In this document: one piece after another, positions 43,709-52,961 of the stretch
Layout of the letters: each line of letters opens with the position of its first letter
Position numbering within the stretch: position 1 is the stretch's first letter
Source: Symbiopectobacterium purcellii
GTDB taxonomy: Bacteria; Pseudomonadota; Gammaproteobacteria; Enterobacterales; Enterobacteriaceae
Length of the DNA: 64,000 nt
Assembly: GCF_019797845.1 (NCBI RefSeq)
Contig: NZ_CP081864.1
Span: 4,092,001 to 4,156,000 of the forward strand
Direction of reading: 5' to 3'
Position numbers and translations under genes: made by a program
The notes under the pieces: model-generated
What the model saw: the letters and a program-made list of their open reading frames with translations, nothing else
Databases searched by the model: none
Told to the model about the DNA's origin: nothing

Positions 43709-43800
43709 AGGGTAATGTTCTTCTTTTTCCTAAGAGGTGCATGGAGGCAGCACCGTTCCAGCCATTAGTTTTTTTTATCCGAGACATTATAATTTGTCCG

Positions 43801-43829
43801 TTGAGGATGCACCAGCAAATACCTATATT
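43801..43829 (+). promoter_or_regulatory. gcvB promoter
   Basis: TTGAGG at 43801-43806 and TATATT at 43824-43829 with a 17-bp spacer, six bases before the inferred RNA start at 43836. GcvA is expected to bind between this promoter and gcvA. Confidence 0.7.
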
Positions 43830-43835
43830 AGCGCC

Positions 43836-44032
43836 ACTTCCTTGAGCCGGAACGAAAGGTGCGGCAGGCGTTTCCTGAAGTGCTTTTGGCTTGTGGTTGT
43901 GATGTTGTGTTTGCTATTTATTGTCTGCTTTTCAGACATGGTAGCCAAGGCTACCTTTCACTTCCTGTACATTTACCCTGTCTGTCCATAGTGATTTTTA
44001 TGTGGCACCGCTTTTTAGCGGTGCTTTTTTTT
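43836..44032 (+). ncRNA. gcvB: Small regulatory RNA GcvB
   Basis: GcvB is an Hfq-dependent sRNA that represses many amino-acid and peptide transport mRNAs. The sequence matches E. coli GcvB at the 5' end (ACTTCCTTGAGCCGGAACG), in the GU-rich R1 seed (43891-43914, TTGTGGTTGTGATGTTGTGT), in the CACTTCCTGTACATTTACCC region and at the 3' terminator GCACCGCT/AGCGGTGC (44005-44012 with 44017-44024) followed by eight T's. The length of about 197 nt is close to E. coli. It is transcribed divergently from gcvA. Confidence 0.96.
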
Positions 44033-44070
44033 GCCTGACACACGGCGAATCGCCGGTGCCAGAAATGACA

Positions 44071-44137
44071 ATTCCCACGCTGACATTTCAGATTTGCCTT
44101 ACCGAATGGGTAAGCCATGAAATGGCAGTGCGGGAAT
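44071..44137. repeat. Long imperfect inverted repeat between gcvB and ygdI
   Basis: A 20-bp arm at 44071-44090 pairs, with three mismatches, with 44118-44137; inside it CTTACC (44098-44103) pairs with GGTAAG (44109-44114). A smaller perfect hairpin CGGCG-AAT-CGCCG is at 44043-44055. It may serve as the ygdI 3' structure or be a REP-like element. Confidence 0.6.
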
Positions 44138-44164
44138 CGAGACACAGGTTACACCGGAGGAGAA

Positions 44165-44386
44165 CTACTTGGCCTCCACCATTTCCCTCAGGTTATCGCG
44201 GTTGATCTGCTGTTCGTGACCGTAGGCATCGATATAGCGGATCATTCCGGTATCCTCGTCCACTTTTGGTTTCCCTTCTGCAACAATGGTGCGTCCGTCA
44301 TTGGTATGCAACACATAATTACTCGAACAGGCAGTCAAAGAGAGTGCGGCCATCGCGATGGCAATAATTGCTATTTTATTCTTCAT
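44165..44386 (-). CDS. ygdI: YgdI/YgdR family lipoprotein
   Basis: A 73-residue small lipoprotein. The signal peptide MKNKIAIIAIAMAALSLTAC ends in a lipobox with the lipidated Cys at residue 20. The mature part is the DUF903 SH3-like fold (SNYVLHTNDGRTIVAEGKP... with ending REMVEAK). The function is unknown. It sits between gcvB and csdA as in E. coli. Confidence 0.95.
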   Translation of the reverse strand: MKNKIAIIAIAMAALSLTACSSNYVLHTNDGRTIVAEGKPKVDEDTGMIRYIDAYGHEQQINRDNLREMVEAK

Positions 44387-44559
44387 AGTTTACTCCAAGT
44401 AAATTTTTAAGTTACTTATTTCGCTACTACCGAACGATAGTTCCGTTTATCAACAGTGTTAAGCCTAGCAAAAGCATTTCAATATGCGTTTAGGGATCGT
44501 CCTAAAACTTGTTTCCCCGTGAAAAATGCGACAGGATCGTCTGCCAGAAGAGGAACACC

Positions 44560-45765
44560 ATGACAGCATTCAATCCCGCAACCTTTCGTAATGATTTCCC
44601 TGCGCTCGCGCAATCCGGCGTTTATCTGGACAGCGCAGCAACGGCGCTCAAGCCCCAGCCGGTCATTGATGCCATCTCGCAGTATTACACCGCCGAGACC
44701 GGCAATGTGCACCGCAGTCAATACGCTCACGCACAGCAAGTGACGGCACGGTTCGAGCAGGTTCGATGCACAGTAGCCGCCTTGCTTAATGCCGACGATC
44801 CGCGTTGCATCGTGTGGACGCGCGGAACGACAGAAGCCATTAATCTGGTGGCACAAAGCTATGCACGTCCGCGTTTGCAGCCGGGTGATGAGATTATCGT
44901 CAGCGAAGCGGAACACCATGCCAACCTCATTCCCTGGCTGATGGTGGCGCAACAAACCGGTGCTCGCATCGTCAAGCTGCCCATTGGTGTGGATGCCCAA
45001 CCGGATCTGGAGGCGTTAGCCGACCTGATCACGCCACGCACGCGCCTGCTGGCACTGAGCCAGATGTCGAATGTGACGGGGGGCCAACCCGATCTGGCAA
45101 AAGCGATCGCGCTGGCGCATCAGGCGGGAGCAGTGGTGATGATCGACGGCGCGCAAGGCATTGTGCACGGCGCACCGGATGTACAGGCGCTGGATATCGA
45201 TTTTTACGCTTTCTCCGGCCACAAACTTTTTGGCCCGACGGGTATTGGCGTGTTGTACGGCAAGGCCGACCTGCTGGAATCCATGCCGCCCTGGCACGGC
45301 GGAGGGAAAATGATGAGCGCGGTCTCTTTTGATGGATTTACACCTCAGGCCATTCCTCAGCGATTTGAAGCAGGCACCCCGGCGATTGCCGAAGTGCTCG
45401 GGTTAGGGGCTGCGCTGACCTGGATGCAAGGCTATGACTGGCGCGCTGCGGAGCACTATGGCCAAGGATTGGCGCAGTTGGCTGAACAGCAGTTGGCGCG
45501 TTTCCCCTGTTTTCGCTCACTGCGCAGTCCCAACGCCACCATCCTGTCGTTTACCCTGTCCGACGTGCATCCGAACGATCTGGCAACGCTGCTTGCAGAG
45601 CAGCAAATTGCCGTTCGCGCCGGGCACCATTGCGCTCAACCGTTATTCGCGGCACTCGGACTTGATGGCGCAGTACGTGCCTCTTTTGCGCCGTATAATA
45701 ACGAGCATGATGTCACTGCGCTGGTAACGGCGGTTGGCAATGCGTTGGATTTACTGCGAGATTGA
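44560..45765 (+). CDS. csdA: Cysteine desulfurase CsdA
   Basis: CsdA removes sulfur from cysteine (and acts on selenocysteine and cysteine sulfinate) and passes it to CsdE. The start at 44560 (MTAFNPATFRNDFPAL) has GAGGA upstream and yields 401 residues, as in E. coli; the open frame begins earlier at 44509 without similarity. The PLP lysine is in the SGHKLFGPTG motif and the catalytic Cys in RAGHHCAQPL near residue 358. It is followed by csdE after 10 bp. Confidence 0.97.
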   Translation: MTAFNPATFRNDFPALAQSGVYLDSAATALKPQPVIDAISQYYTAETGNVHRSQYAHAQQVTARFEQVRCTVAALLNADDPRCIVWTRGTTEAINLVAQSYARPRLQPGDEIIVSEAEHHANLIPWLMVAQQTGARIVKLPIGVDAQPDLEALADLITPRTRLLALSQMSNVTGGQPDLAKAIALAHQAGAVVMIDGAQGIVHGAPDVQALDIDFYAFSGHKLFGPTGIGVLYGKADLLESMPPWHGGGKMMSAVSFDGFTPQAIPQRFEAGTPAIAEVLGLGAALTWMQGYDWRAAEHYGQGLAQLAEQQLARFPCFRSLRSPNATILSFTLSDVHPNDLATLLAEQQIAVRAGHHCAQPLFAALGLDGAVRASFAPYNNEHDVTALVTAVGNALDLLRD

Positions 45766-45775
45766 TTGACGAACA

Positions 45776-46246
45776 ATGGAACTGGCTTACACCATGACAC
45801 AACATCCCATGACAGAGCACACCGATCACCCTTTTGGCAGTGCCATTACGGCAGAGACCTTACAGCACATCTTCGATGCCTGCCGTTCGTGGGAAGCGCG
45901 TTATCGGCAATTGATTCTGCTGGCCAAGCAGCTTCCAGCCCTGCCGGAGGCGTTGAAAAACGATACCATCGCCCTGTCCGGCTGTGAAAATCGCGTCTGG
46001 TTAGGCTATGAGAAACAGCAGGATGGACGATTACACTTTTACGGTGATAGCGACGGGCGAATCGTGCGTGGTTTGTTAGCCGTGTTGCTCACCGCGGTAG
46101 AAGGCAAACAGGCAGCCGATTTGCTTGGGCAAGATCCGTTGTCCCTGTTTGACCAACTTGGCTTGCGCGCGCAGCTCAGCGCCTCACGCGCCAGCGGCTT
46201 GTCCGCGCTGGCACAACGTATTCACGCCATAGCCGCACAGGCCTAG
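45776..46246 (+). CDS. csdE: Sulfur acceptor protein CsdE
   Basis: CsdE accepts the persulfide sulfur from CsdA and forwards it, with TcdA (CsdL) as partner. The acceptor Cys is in the conserved [12 protein letters not shown] motif (as in SufE). The exact start is uncertain: ATG at 45776, 45794 or 45809 give 156, 150 or 145 residues and none has a strong Shine-Dalgarno; E. coli CsdE has 147. It lies in the csdA-csdE operon. Confidence 0.95.
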   Translation: MELAYTMTQHPMTEHTDHPFGSAITAETLQHIFDACRSWEARYRQLILLAKQLPALPEALKNDTIALSGCENRVWLGYEKQQDGRLHFYGDSDGRIVRGLLAVLLTAVEGKQAADLLGQDPLSLFDQLGLRAQLSASRASGLSALAQRIHAIAAQA

Positions 46247-46631
46247 CCCTAGTTAGGCTCTGAGAAAGCGCGTAAAACAGCCTTGTTTTTAATTCTTTAA
46301 ATTAGTTGACGTTATAACGCGTAAAAAAATAACGCTGAGGGGAACGAGACCACAGGGTGAGCGGCAGGACGCCGCGAAAGTCAGCGCCGCGTCGGGAACG
46401 CGTCGCTGGCGGCCCGTCAGTGGGCTCGGGCCCAGAAGGCACCGCGTAAGCGGCGTTATTTTCCGCGAAAAGCCAGGGGCCTCGGGGCGAAGGCGATTGA
46501 GCGCCCCGAGTCGGGCGCGTGCGATGTACGAAGCAAATAACCGAATAGGTTAACGCGCACGAAACACTCACTGCCCCAACAAAAAGACTGGGTCTCAATT
46601 TGTGGGGACTCCTCGACACTTATCGTACCGC
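46247..46631. other. GC-rich structured intergenic element between csdE and tcdA
   Basis: This 385-bp gap lies between the convergent csdE and tcdA. Around 46320-46575 it is dense with dyads: AAAATAACGC (46326-46335) with GCGTTATTTT (46453-46462), CTCGGGGCG (46481-46489) with CGCCCCGAG (46502-46510), and CCGC-GTAA-GCGG (46442-46453). An open frame on the minus strand (46302-46619) has no recognisable product and unusual composition, so I do not call it. The sequence resembles dispersed enterobacterial intergenic repeats I have seen before, but this is unverified. Confidence 0.6.
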
Positions 46632-47453
46632 TCAGGAAGCCTTCTGCTGCGCTTCGCGCGCTGCCTTAGCCATCATTTTCTTTAACGCGTGGGATACCGC
46701 GACAAAACCAAAGGTCGCGGTCACCATGGTGGCGGCACCGAAACCGGAGGCGCAATCCATGCGTTTTACCCCCTCCGCGGTACTGCGCGATGCGCACACT
46801 GAGCCATCGGCCTGCGGGTACATCAACGGCTCATCGGAAAACACGCAGTCGATGCCTAAGCGACCTTTGCTGTTCTTGACCACGTTGAAATCATGTTTAA
46901 GCCGCTCGCGCAGCTTGGCCGCCAGCGGGTCTTGAATGGTTTTGGCAAGATCCACCACGCTGATGCGTGTCGGATCGATTTGCCCACCCGCCCCGCCGGT
47001 CGTCACCACCGGAATTTTATAACGACGGCAATACGCCAGCAGCGCCGCTTTCGGGCGCACGCTGTCAATCGCATCAATCACATAGCTAAAGCCGCGGTTA
47101 AGATACTCCGCCACATTATCCACCGTGACGAAATCATCCACGCAGGTGACCTGACATTCAGGATTGATGGCACGGATACGTTCCGCCATCACTTCCGTTT
47201 TGGCCTGCCCGGTATGTTCGCGCAGCGCGTGAATCTGCCGGTTGGTGTTACTGACACAGACGTCATCCATATCAATCAGCGTAATTGCACCAATGCCGGT
47301 ACGCGCCAGCGCCTCTGCGGCCCAGGAACCCACGCCGCCAATGCCGATAACGCACACATGCGCCTGTGCGAACAGCGTCAACGCCTGCTGACCGTATAAC
47401 CGCGCTGTGCCGCCGAAGCGTTGCAGATAGGCTTCGGATAACGTACCACTCAT
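46632..47453 (-). CDS. tcdA: tRNA threonylcarbamoyladenosine dehydratase TcdA
   Basis: TcdA (CsdL) cyclises t6A37 to ct6A in tRNAs using ATP. The start at 47453 (MSGTLSEAYLQRFGG) gives 273 residues. The E1-like fold has the nucleotide-binding IGIGGVGSWAAEALAR near residue 36, and DMDDVCVSNTNRQ contains the conserved Asp and Arg. The cysteine-rich CSD partner function is family knowledge. It is convergent with csdA-csdE, as in E. coli. Confidence 0.95.
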   Translation of the reverse strand: MSGTLSEAYLQRFGGTARLYGQQALTLFAQAHVCVIGIGGVGSWAAEALARTGIGAITLIDMDDVCVSNTNRQIHALREHTGQAKTEVMAERIRAINPECQVTCVDDFVTVDNVAEYLNRGFSYVIDAIDSVRPKAALLAYCRRYKIPVVTTGGAGGQIDPTRISVVDLAKTIQDPLAAKLRERLKHDFNVVKNSKGRLGIDCVFSDEPLMYPQADGSVCASRSTAEGVKRMDCASGFGAATMVTATFGFVAVSHALKKMMAKAAREAQQKAS

Positions 47454-47483
47454 GACCACCAACCTTTAACTCTGATAATCGCT

Positions 47484-47523
47484 GTAAAAAAACAGGCCCG
47501 ATCATAAAGCGATCGAGCCTGTT
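47484..47523 (-). terminator. Rho-independent terminator downstream of the oxidoreductase pseudogene
   Basis: On the minus strand AACAGGCTCGATC pairs with GATCGGGCCTGTT and runs into seven T's. It separates the minus-strand oxidoreductase remnant from tcdA. Confidence 0.85.
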
Positions 47524-47544
47524 ACGCTACTGGTGTGATGAAAA

Positions 47545-49692
47545 TCAGGCCGCCGCTACGTCCACCAGGCAGCTCATGGCATTCGGTCCCTGCGTGAGCG
47601 GTGAGGTGCCAATGTCCAGCGTTAGCACGGTCACGCGGACCCCGGCATAAATTCGACCACGTTCGTTAAAGACCTCCACCTGCTGCTCATCAACAATACC
47701 GCGCGCATTGGCATCCTGCGGGTGCATATACAGCGTCTCTTTCCCTGCGGTTTTGTTCGCCGCCACCTGCGGCGTCGCGGCCAGTTGGCTGTGCAAACGA
47801 TCCTATGGCTGAATGGAAATAAAATGCAGCGGCCAGCGCTCTGCGGTTTCGGCTCCGAGCCACTCGACGGGCGGACGCCATTCTGGATGTGGGGCAAAAT
47901 CCTCATAGCCGTAACGGGCGATAGTATCGCTGTACAGTTCAATCTTGCCGCTCGGCGTTTGCAGCGGATGCTGTTCAGGGCTGTTGCGGAAGGCATCAAA
48001 GAACACAAACGGCTTCTCACCCTGCGGCACATCCAGATGCCCACGCTGCCAAAACGCGTCAAACTCAGGCCATTCCACGCCCTGCTGACGCCCACGACAC
48101 TCTTCATACAGCGCTTCCAACCATGCCTGCTCATCACGCCCTTGGGTAAAGGCATCGCCATAACCCAGTCGTTCTGCCAGCTCGCTGAAAATATCATAGT
48201 CATTGCGCGCCTGATGTTGCGGCGCAATCGCCTGATGCATGGCGAACAGATGGCGATCGCGCGACGATCCGCCCAGATCGTTACGTTCAAGCGTGGTGGT
48301 CACGGGCAGCACGATGTCAGCCATCTGCGCCGCGGGCGTCCACACGATATCCTGTACGATAACCGTTTCAGGCTTGCGCCAGCCTTCAACCAGACGGTTA
48401 AGCTGCTGGTGATGGTGAAACGGATTGCCACCGGCCCAGTGAATCAGATGAATGTCGGGGTAACGATGGGTTTCACCCTTAAAGGTATAGGGCTGGCCGG
48501 GGTTCAGTAGCATATCGGCAATACGCGCCACCGGAATGGCACGCCCTGGGTTCTTCACCGAGGGGGATTCTGGCGCGGGCGATGCGATACGCTCATTACC
48601 AACACCGTTCATGGAACCGTGACCAAAGGAGAAACCACCGCCCGGCAGGCCAATCTGGCCCAACATCGCCGACAGCGCGATCATCATCCAGTACGGCTGC
48701 TCTCCGCGATGGGCGCGCTGCACCGAATAGGCACAGGTGATAAAACTGCGCACGCCAATCAGTTGTCGCGCCAGACGACGAATACGCTCGGCGGGAATGC
48801 CGGTGATGGCGCTGGCCCACTCCGGCGTTTTCGGGGTGCCATCGCGTTCACCGGTCAAATAGTGGCGTAACGCCTCATAGCCCACGCAATAACGCCGCAG
48901 AAAATCGGTGTCATCCGCACCCAGTCGCTGAATTTCGTAACCGAGCGCCAGCATCAACGCCACATCGGTATTGGGACGAATCGGGATCCACTCGGCACCG
49001 AGAAATGCTGGACAGTCGTCGCGCATCGGACTGATGTTGATAACCGGAATATTTTTCTCAGCCAGTTGGCGCAATGCCGGTTCCAGGCTGTGATATCCCG
49101 CGCCACCGGACGCCACCTGCGCGTTTTTCAGCGCCAATCCGCCAAACGCGAGGAAAATGTTGCAGTGTTCTAACACGCTGCGCCACTCCGTTACCTTGCC
49201 GGTGAGCGGCTGAAAGGTACCAATAACGTAGGGCAAAAAGAATTGCGCCGCACCCCAGCTGTAGTTTCCTTGTTGATCAACGGCACCACCGCCAGAGAAA
49301 TAGAAACGTCGCACCTGCGAACGCGCATGATGAAAGCGCCCCGCAGAAGACCAACCGTAGGATCCGGCGAACAGACCGTCCGCCCCGTAACGATCGCGCA
49401 CGCGCCGGTTCTCCTGCGCCACCAGATCGAGCGCAACATCCCAGTCTACCTCAACAAAATCTTCTTTGCCGCGCAGCGCACCATCGCTGTTTTCACGCTT
49501 TTGTAACCAGGAACGGCGCACGGCCGGGCGGCGAATACGCTTGTCGGAATAGACCAGCGGCACAATAGAATCAAGCATCGCGGAGGGGGCCGGATCGCTG
49601 GCAAACGGCTCGCAGCGGATCAGTTTTCCGTCCTCCACGACGGCGGTAAAAGCGCCCCAATGCGCCAGATGTGGATAACGCTGAATAGCCAT
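47545..49692 (-). pseudogene. BisC/TorZ-type molybdopterin oxidoreductase, interrupted
   Basis: The frame encodes a molybdopterin-guanine-dinucleotide enzyme of the biotin/TMAO/DMSO reductase type. The start at 49692 (MAIQRYPHLAHWGAF) has GAGG six bases upstream. The Mo-ligand region SYGWSSAGRFHH is at about 113-124, and the MGD-binding motifs WAGGNPFHHHQQ and ERNDLGGSSRD follow. There is no Tat signal, so it is cytoplasmic like BisC. An in-frame TAG at 47803-47805 interrupts the conserved IQP-x-DRLHSQL segment; the same frame continues to 47545. Near 47630 the C-terminal domain also lacks about 35 residues that family members carry before the VLTLDIGTSPL segment. The two lesions make it non-functional or at best truncated. 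It is divergent from the ABC transporter operon. Confidence 0.85.
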
Positions 49693-49704
49693 TCGCAACC
49701 TCAA

Positions 49705-50265
49705 TACTTTTTCGTGTCACCCTGGATAGCGGGACAACGCAGCCCTGGTAAGAAACAACGCCAAAATATGGCGTTAAAAAATCGTGAAAACAGTGTCGTA
49801 AAAAACAATGCCACAGTTATAAAAGAAATACCCCAGACACTTCAAGTACGCGGGTTATGCGGAATATAGCTTTGCTTATGCAGATTTAAACGTTTGTTTA
49901 AAACGCACGTTAGGATAGGGTTTAACCGCAATAAGCCAGTCGAAAAGTTTGCCTCAGCAACGGGCTGTGATTGATTCGCCACCACGCGAAAATAATAAAT
50001 AATCAATTGTTTTAGTTAGTTTTTATTGAATAGTAGATACCAAAACCAGGAATTCATGATGACTCGCACACTGACAATCCCTTTATTTATGACCCGATGT
50101 TAGTTTCCTGATAGTGATTTCTCGATCGCCGTGATTACCGTACTTTTCCTCTGAATAGCGCGTCGAATTGTTACGCTGTCAGGCTGGTATATCAGCGAAA
50201 AAAACGCTCACAAAAAACCGCATAATCGACAGGGATAATATCCCTGAAAAATACGGATAAATACC
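49705..50265. other. Divergent regulatory gap before the ABC transporter operon
   Basis: This 561-bp AT-rich region separates the oxidoreductase remnant from the peptide-type ABC operon and must hold both promoters. Small dyads include CGCC-AAAATAT-GGCG near 49761, GTTTAAACG/GTTTAAAAC near 49890, and AGGGATAATATCCCT at 50231-50245 just before the first gene. No gene was found. A TetR operator may lie here, but I cannot assign it. Confidence 0.45.
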
Positions 50266-51870
50266 ATGAAACATAAAGCGATATTATCTGCGCTGATAAT
50301 GGCAACCTCATTATTCAGTCTGCCGGGGTTAGCCGATACGGCAACGCCGCAACCGGGTGTAACCCCGCAACGCGGCGGCACGCTCAACTTTCTGGCCGAG
50401 CCCGAACCGCCAGTCCTGACCAGTCTGGTCAGCACCAGCGGCGCGGTGATGAAGGTTAACGCCAAAGTGATCGAAGGGTTGCTGGATTACGATTTCAACA
50501 TGAACCCGGTGCCACAACTGGCGACCAGTTGGTCTGTCAGCCCGGATGGCAAAGCGTACACCTTCCATTTGCGTCAGGGTGTAAAATGGCATGATGGCAA
50601 AGACTTCACCTCTGCGGATGTCGCCTTCTCCATTCTCACCGTGAAGCAATATAACTCACGGGGTAAGGGCACGTTTGCTAACGTTACCGAGGTAAAAACG
50701 CCGGATCCTTATACCGCTATCATTGAGCTGTCGCAGCCTGCGCCCTATTTGCTGAGTGCGTTTTCAGCCAACGAAGCGCCGATGGTGCCCAAACATCTCT
50801 ACGAAGGCACCAATATTCTCTCCAACCCGCACAACACCGCACCGATCGGTACTGGCCCGTTTGTGTTTAAAGAGTGGGTACGCGGCAGCCATATTCTGTA
50901 TGAGCGCAACCCGAACTACTGGGATCAGCCCAAACCTTATATCGATCGTTTAGTGGTAAAAATCATTCCTGATGCTGCCACGCGCACCATTGCCCTGGAA
51001 ACTGGCGCGCTGGATCTGGGCAGTGATACGCCCATCCCGATGAGTGAAATTGAGAGCATCAAGAAGAACCCGAAACTGGGCATTGAAACCCGCGGTTATG
51101 GCTACAGCCCGACGCAAACCCGTATCGAGTTCGACCTGGATAACCCGTACCTGAAAAATCTCAAGGTGCGTCAGGCGATTGCGCACAGCATCAATCTCGA
51201 TGTGCTGAAAAAAGTGGTGTGGTATGGCTATGCCTCGAACTCTCCCACCGGGATTACGCCGGAACTGACGCAGTTCCACGACAGCACGCCATCACCGTAC
51301 AATTTCGATATCGCCAAGGCAAACAAACTGCTGGATGAAGCGGGCTTCCCCCGTCAGGCCAACGGTATTCGTTTCCAACTGGTACACGATTTTATGCCTT
51401 ACGGTGACAGCTTTAAACGCGTTGCTGAATACCTGAAATCCGCGCTGGCCAAAGTGGGGATTGACGTCACCATCCGCTCGCAGGACTTCGCCACCTTTGT
51501 TAAACGCGTCTATACCGATCGCGACTTTGACTTCAACAACGGCTCCATTTCCAACCTGTTCGATCCGGCGGTTGGTGTCCAGCGTCTCTACTGGTCGAAA
51601 ACCTACTCACCGGGCGTGCCGTTTGGTAATGGCTCGCACTACAGCAACCCGGAAGTAGATCGTTTGCTGGAACAGGCCGCCGTTGAGACCGATCAGGCGA
51701 AACGCGTGGAGTTGTACAAACAGTTCCAACGCATCATCGCGACCGAGATTCCGGACCTGAACCTGTTGCAGATCAACCGACTGACTATCTACAACAAGCA
51801 CGTCCACGGCTTTATCAACGGCATTCAGGGTGTGAATGGCAGCCTGGCTGACGTGTGGATTGAACAGTAA
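50266..51870 (+). CDS. ABC transporter substrate-binding protein, family 5 (peptide/opine type)
   Basis: A 534-residue periplasmic solute-binding protein. A Sec signal peptide is followed by cleavage near ADTAT (after about residue 23). The SBP_bac_5 signature is present: GTLNFLAEPEPPVL, LATSWSVSPDGKAYTFHLRQGVKWHDGK and FTSADV. It feeds the two permeases and the fused ATPase that follow. The ligand cannot be read from sequence; the neighbours suggest an amide- or peptide-like compound. It is the first gene of the operon. Confidence 0.9.
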   Translation: MKHKAILSALIMATSLFSLPGLADTATPQPGVTPQRGGTLNFLAEPEPPVLTSLVSTSGAVMKVNAKVIEGLLDYDFNMNPVPQLATSWSVSPDGKAYTFHLRQGVKWHDGKDFTSADVAFSILTVKQYNSRGKGTFANVTEVKTPDPYTAIIELSQPAPYLLSAFSANEAPMVPKHLYEGTNILSNPHNTAPIGTGPFVFKEWVRGSHILYERNPNYWDQPKPYIDRLVVKIIPDAATRTIALETGALDLGSDTPIPMSEIESIKKNPKLGIETRGYGYSPTQTRIEFDLDNPYLKNLKVRQAIAHSINLDVLKKVVWYGYASNSPTGITPELTQFHDSTPSPYNFDIAKANKLLDEAGFPRQANGIRFQLVHDFMPYGDSFKRVAEYLKSALAKVGIDVTIRSQDFATFVKRVYTDRDFDFNNGSISNLFDPAVGVQRLYWSKTYSPGVPFGNGSHYSNPEVDRLLEQAAVETDQAKRVELYKQFQRIIATEIPDLNLLQINRLTIYNKHVHGFINGIQGVNGSLADVWIEQ

Positions 51871-51881
51871 GTAATACGACA

Positions 51882-51911
51882 GTCCCGCGACGGCGGGACT
51901 GTGTTTTTTTG
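51882..51911 (+). terminator. Intercistronic hairpin after the binding protein gene
   Basis: AGTCCCGC pairs with GCGGGACT around a short loop, followed by GTGTTTTTTTG. Such stems after binding-protein genes usually lower transcription of the downstream transporter genes by partial termination. Confidence 0.75.
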
Positions 51912-51925
51912 ATAGAGGTAGGGCG

Positions 51926-52912
51926 ATGAACAGATTGCAACGCACCCGACGTATTTTGCAACGCACGCTATTGCATGCGCTGCCCACGACGCTCGGCATC
52001 GTGATCGTGGTATTTTTTCTGCTGCAACTGGTACCGGGCGATGCCGCCGACGTACTGGCTGCCGAAGCGGGCAGCGCTACCGCAGAAACCATGACGATGC
52101 TGCGCGCCCAGTTCGGACTGGATCAGCCTATTCTTTCCCAACTTCTCAGCTACCTTGGCAACCTCAGCCACTTCAGCCTCGGCTTTTCACCGCGCTATAA
52201 CGCCCCCGTGATGGACCTGATCATGGCACGGCTACCCAGCACGCTGCTGCTGATGCTGCTTTCACAGACCATCGCTATCGTAGTCGGGATCGCGCTGGGC
52301 GCAGTAATGGCGGTATGGGCAGGGAAATGGCCTGACCGCGTGCTGTCGCTGCTGGCACTGCTGCTCTACTCCACGCCGGGGTTCTGGATCGGGTTGATGA
52401 CGCTGATTCTGTTCTCGGTGCAGCTTGATTGGCTGCCGAGCGGCGGCAACATCACCATCGGCGCCGATCTCACGGGCTGGGCCTACGTCGCGGATATGCT
52501 GCGTCACGCCATTTTGCCGGTGCTGGCATTGAGCAGCTTTTTTATTGCCATTTACGCCCGCTTAACCCGCGCGGCGATGCTGGAAATCGCCCAGCAGGAT
52601 TTTGTACGCACCGCCCATGCCAAAGGACTGACCCCGTGGTTTGTCACTGTGCGCCACATTTTGCGCTGCGCGTTGCTGCCGATCACCACGGTCGCAGGTA
52701 TGCACTTTGGCAACCTGCTCGGCGGCGCTGCCGTCGTCGAAACGGTATTCAGTTGGCCTGGACTCGGTCGGCTGGCGCTGGAGGCTGTGATGGCTCGCGA
52801 TTTTAACGTACTGCTGGGTGTACTGCTGCTTTCTGCTCTGCTGGTGATTGTGGCGAATATTCTGGTGGACTTACTTCAGTCCTGGTTGGATCCGCGCATT
52901 AAAGCGCACTGA
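51926..52912 (+). CDS. ABC transporter permease (DppB/OppB type)
   Basis: A 328-residue inner-membrane permease of the binding-protein-dependent transport family, with about six membrane helices. The cytoplasmic EAA loop that contacts the ATPase is visible as RTAHAKGLTPWFVTVRHILRCALLP near residue 240. The N-terminal segment matches the DppB-type GQLVPGD region (LQLVPGDAADVLAAE). AGAGGTAGGG precedes the start. Confidence 0.92.
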   Translation: MNRLQRTRRILQRTLLHALPTTLGIVIVVFFLLQLVPGDAADVLAAEAGSATAETMTMLRAQFGLDQPILSQLLSYLGNLSHFSLGFSPRYNAPVMDLIMARLPSTLLLMLLSQTIAIVVGIALGAVMAVWAGKWPDRVLSLLALLLYSTPGFWIGLMTLILFSVQLDWLPSGGNITIGADLTGWAYVADMLRHAILPVLALSSFFIAIYARLTRAAMLEIAQQDFVRTAHAKGLTPWFVTVRHILRCALLPITTVAGMHFGNLLGGAAVVETVFSWPGLGRLALEAVMARDFNVLLGVLLLSALLVIVANILVDLLQSWLDPRIKAH

Positions 52913-52961
52913 GCCTGGCCAAAAATCACACCAGAATACAATGAAATAGGTAATTCCTGAC

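Noticed and set aside
46302..46619. 105-codon minus-strand frame between csdE and tcdA
   Set aside because: It spans the hairpin-dense element, has Arg/Pro/Ser-rich low-complexity composition and no ribosome binding site.
47803..47805. TAG in the oxidoreductase read as a recoded residue (pyrrolysine or similar)
   Set aside because: No recoding signals or machinery are known in this group, the position is not the active site, and a second lesion is present downstream.
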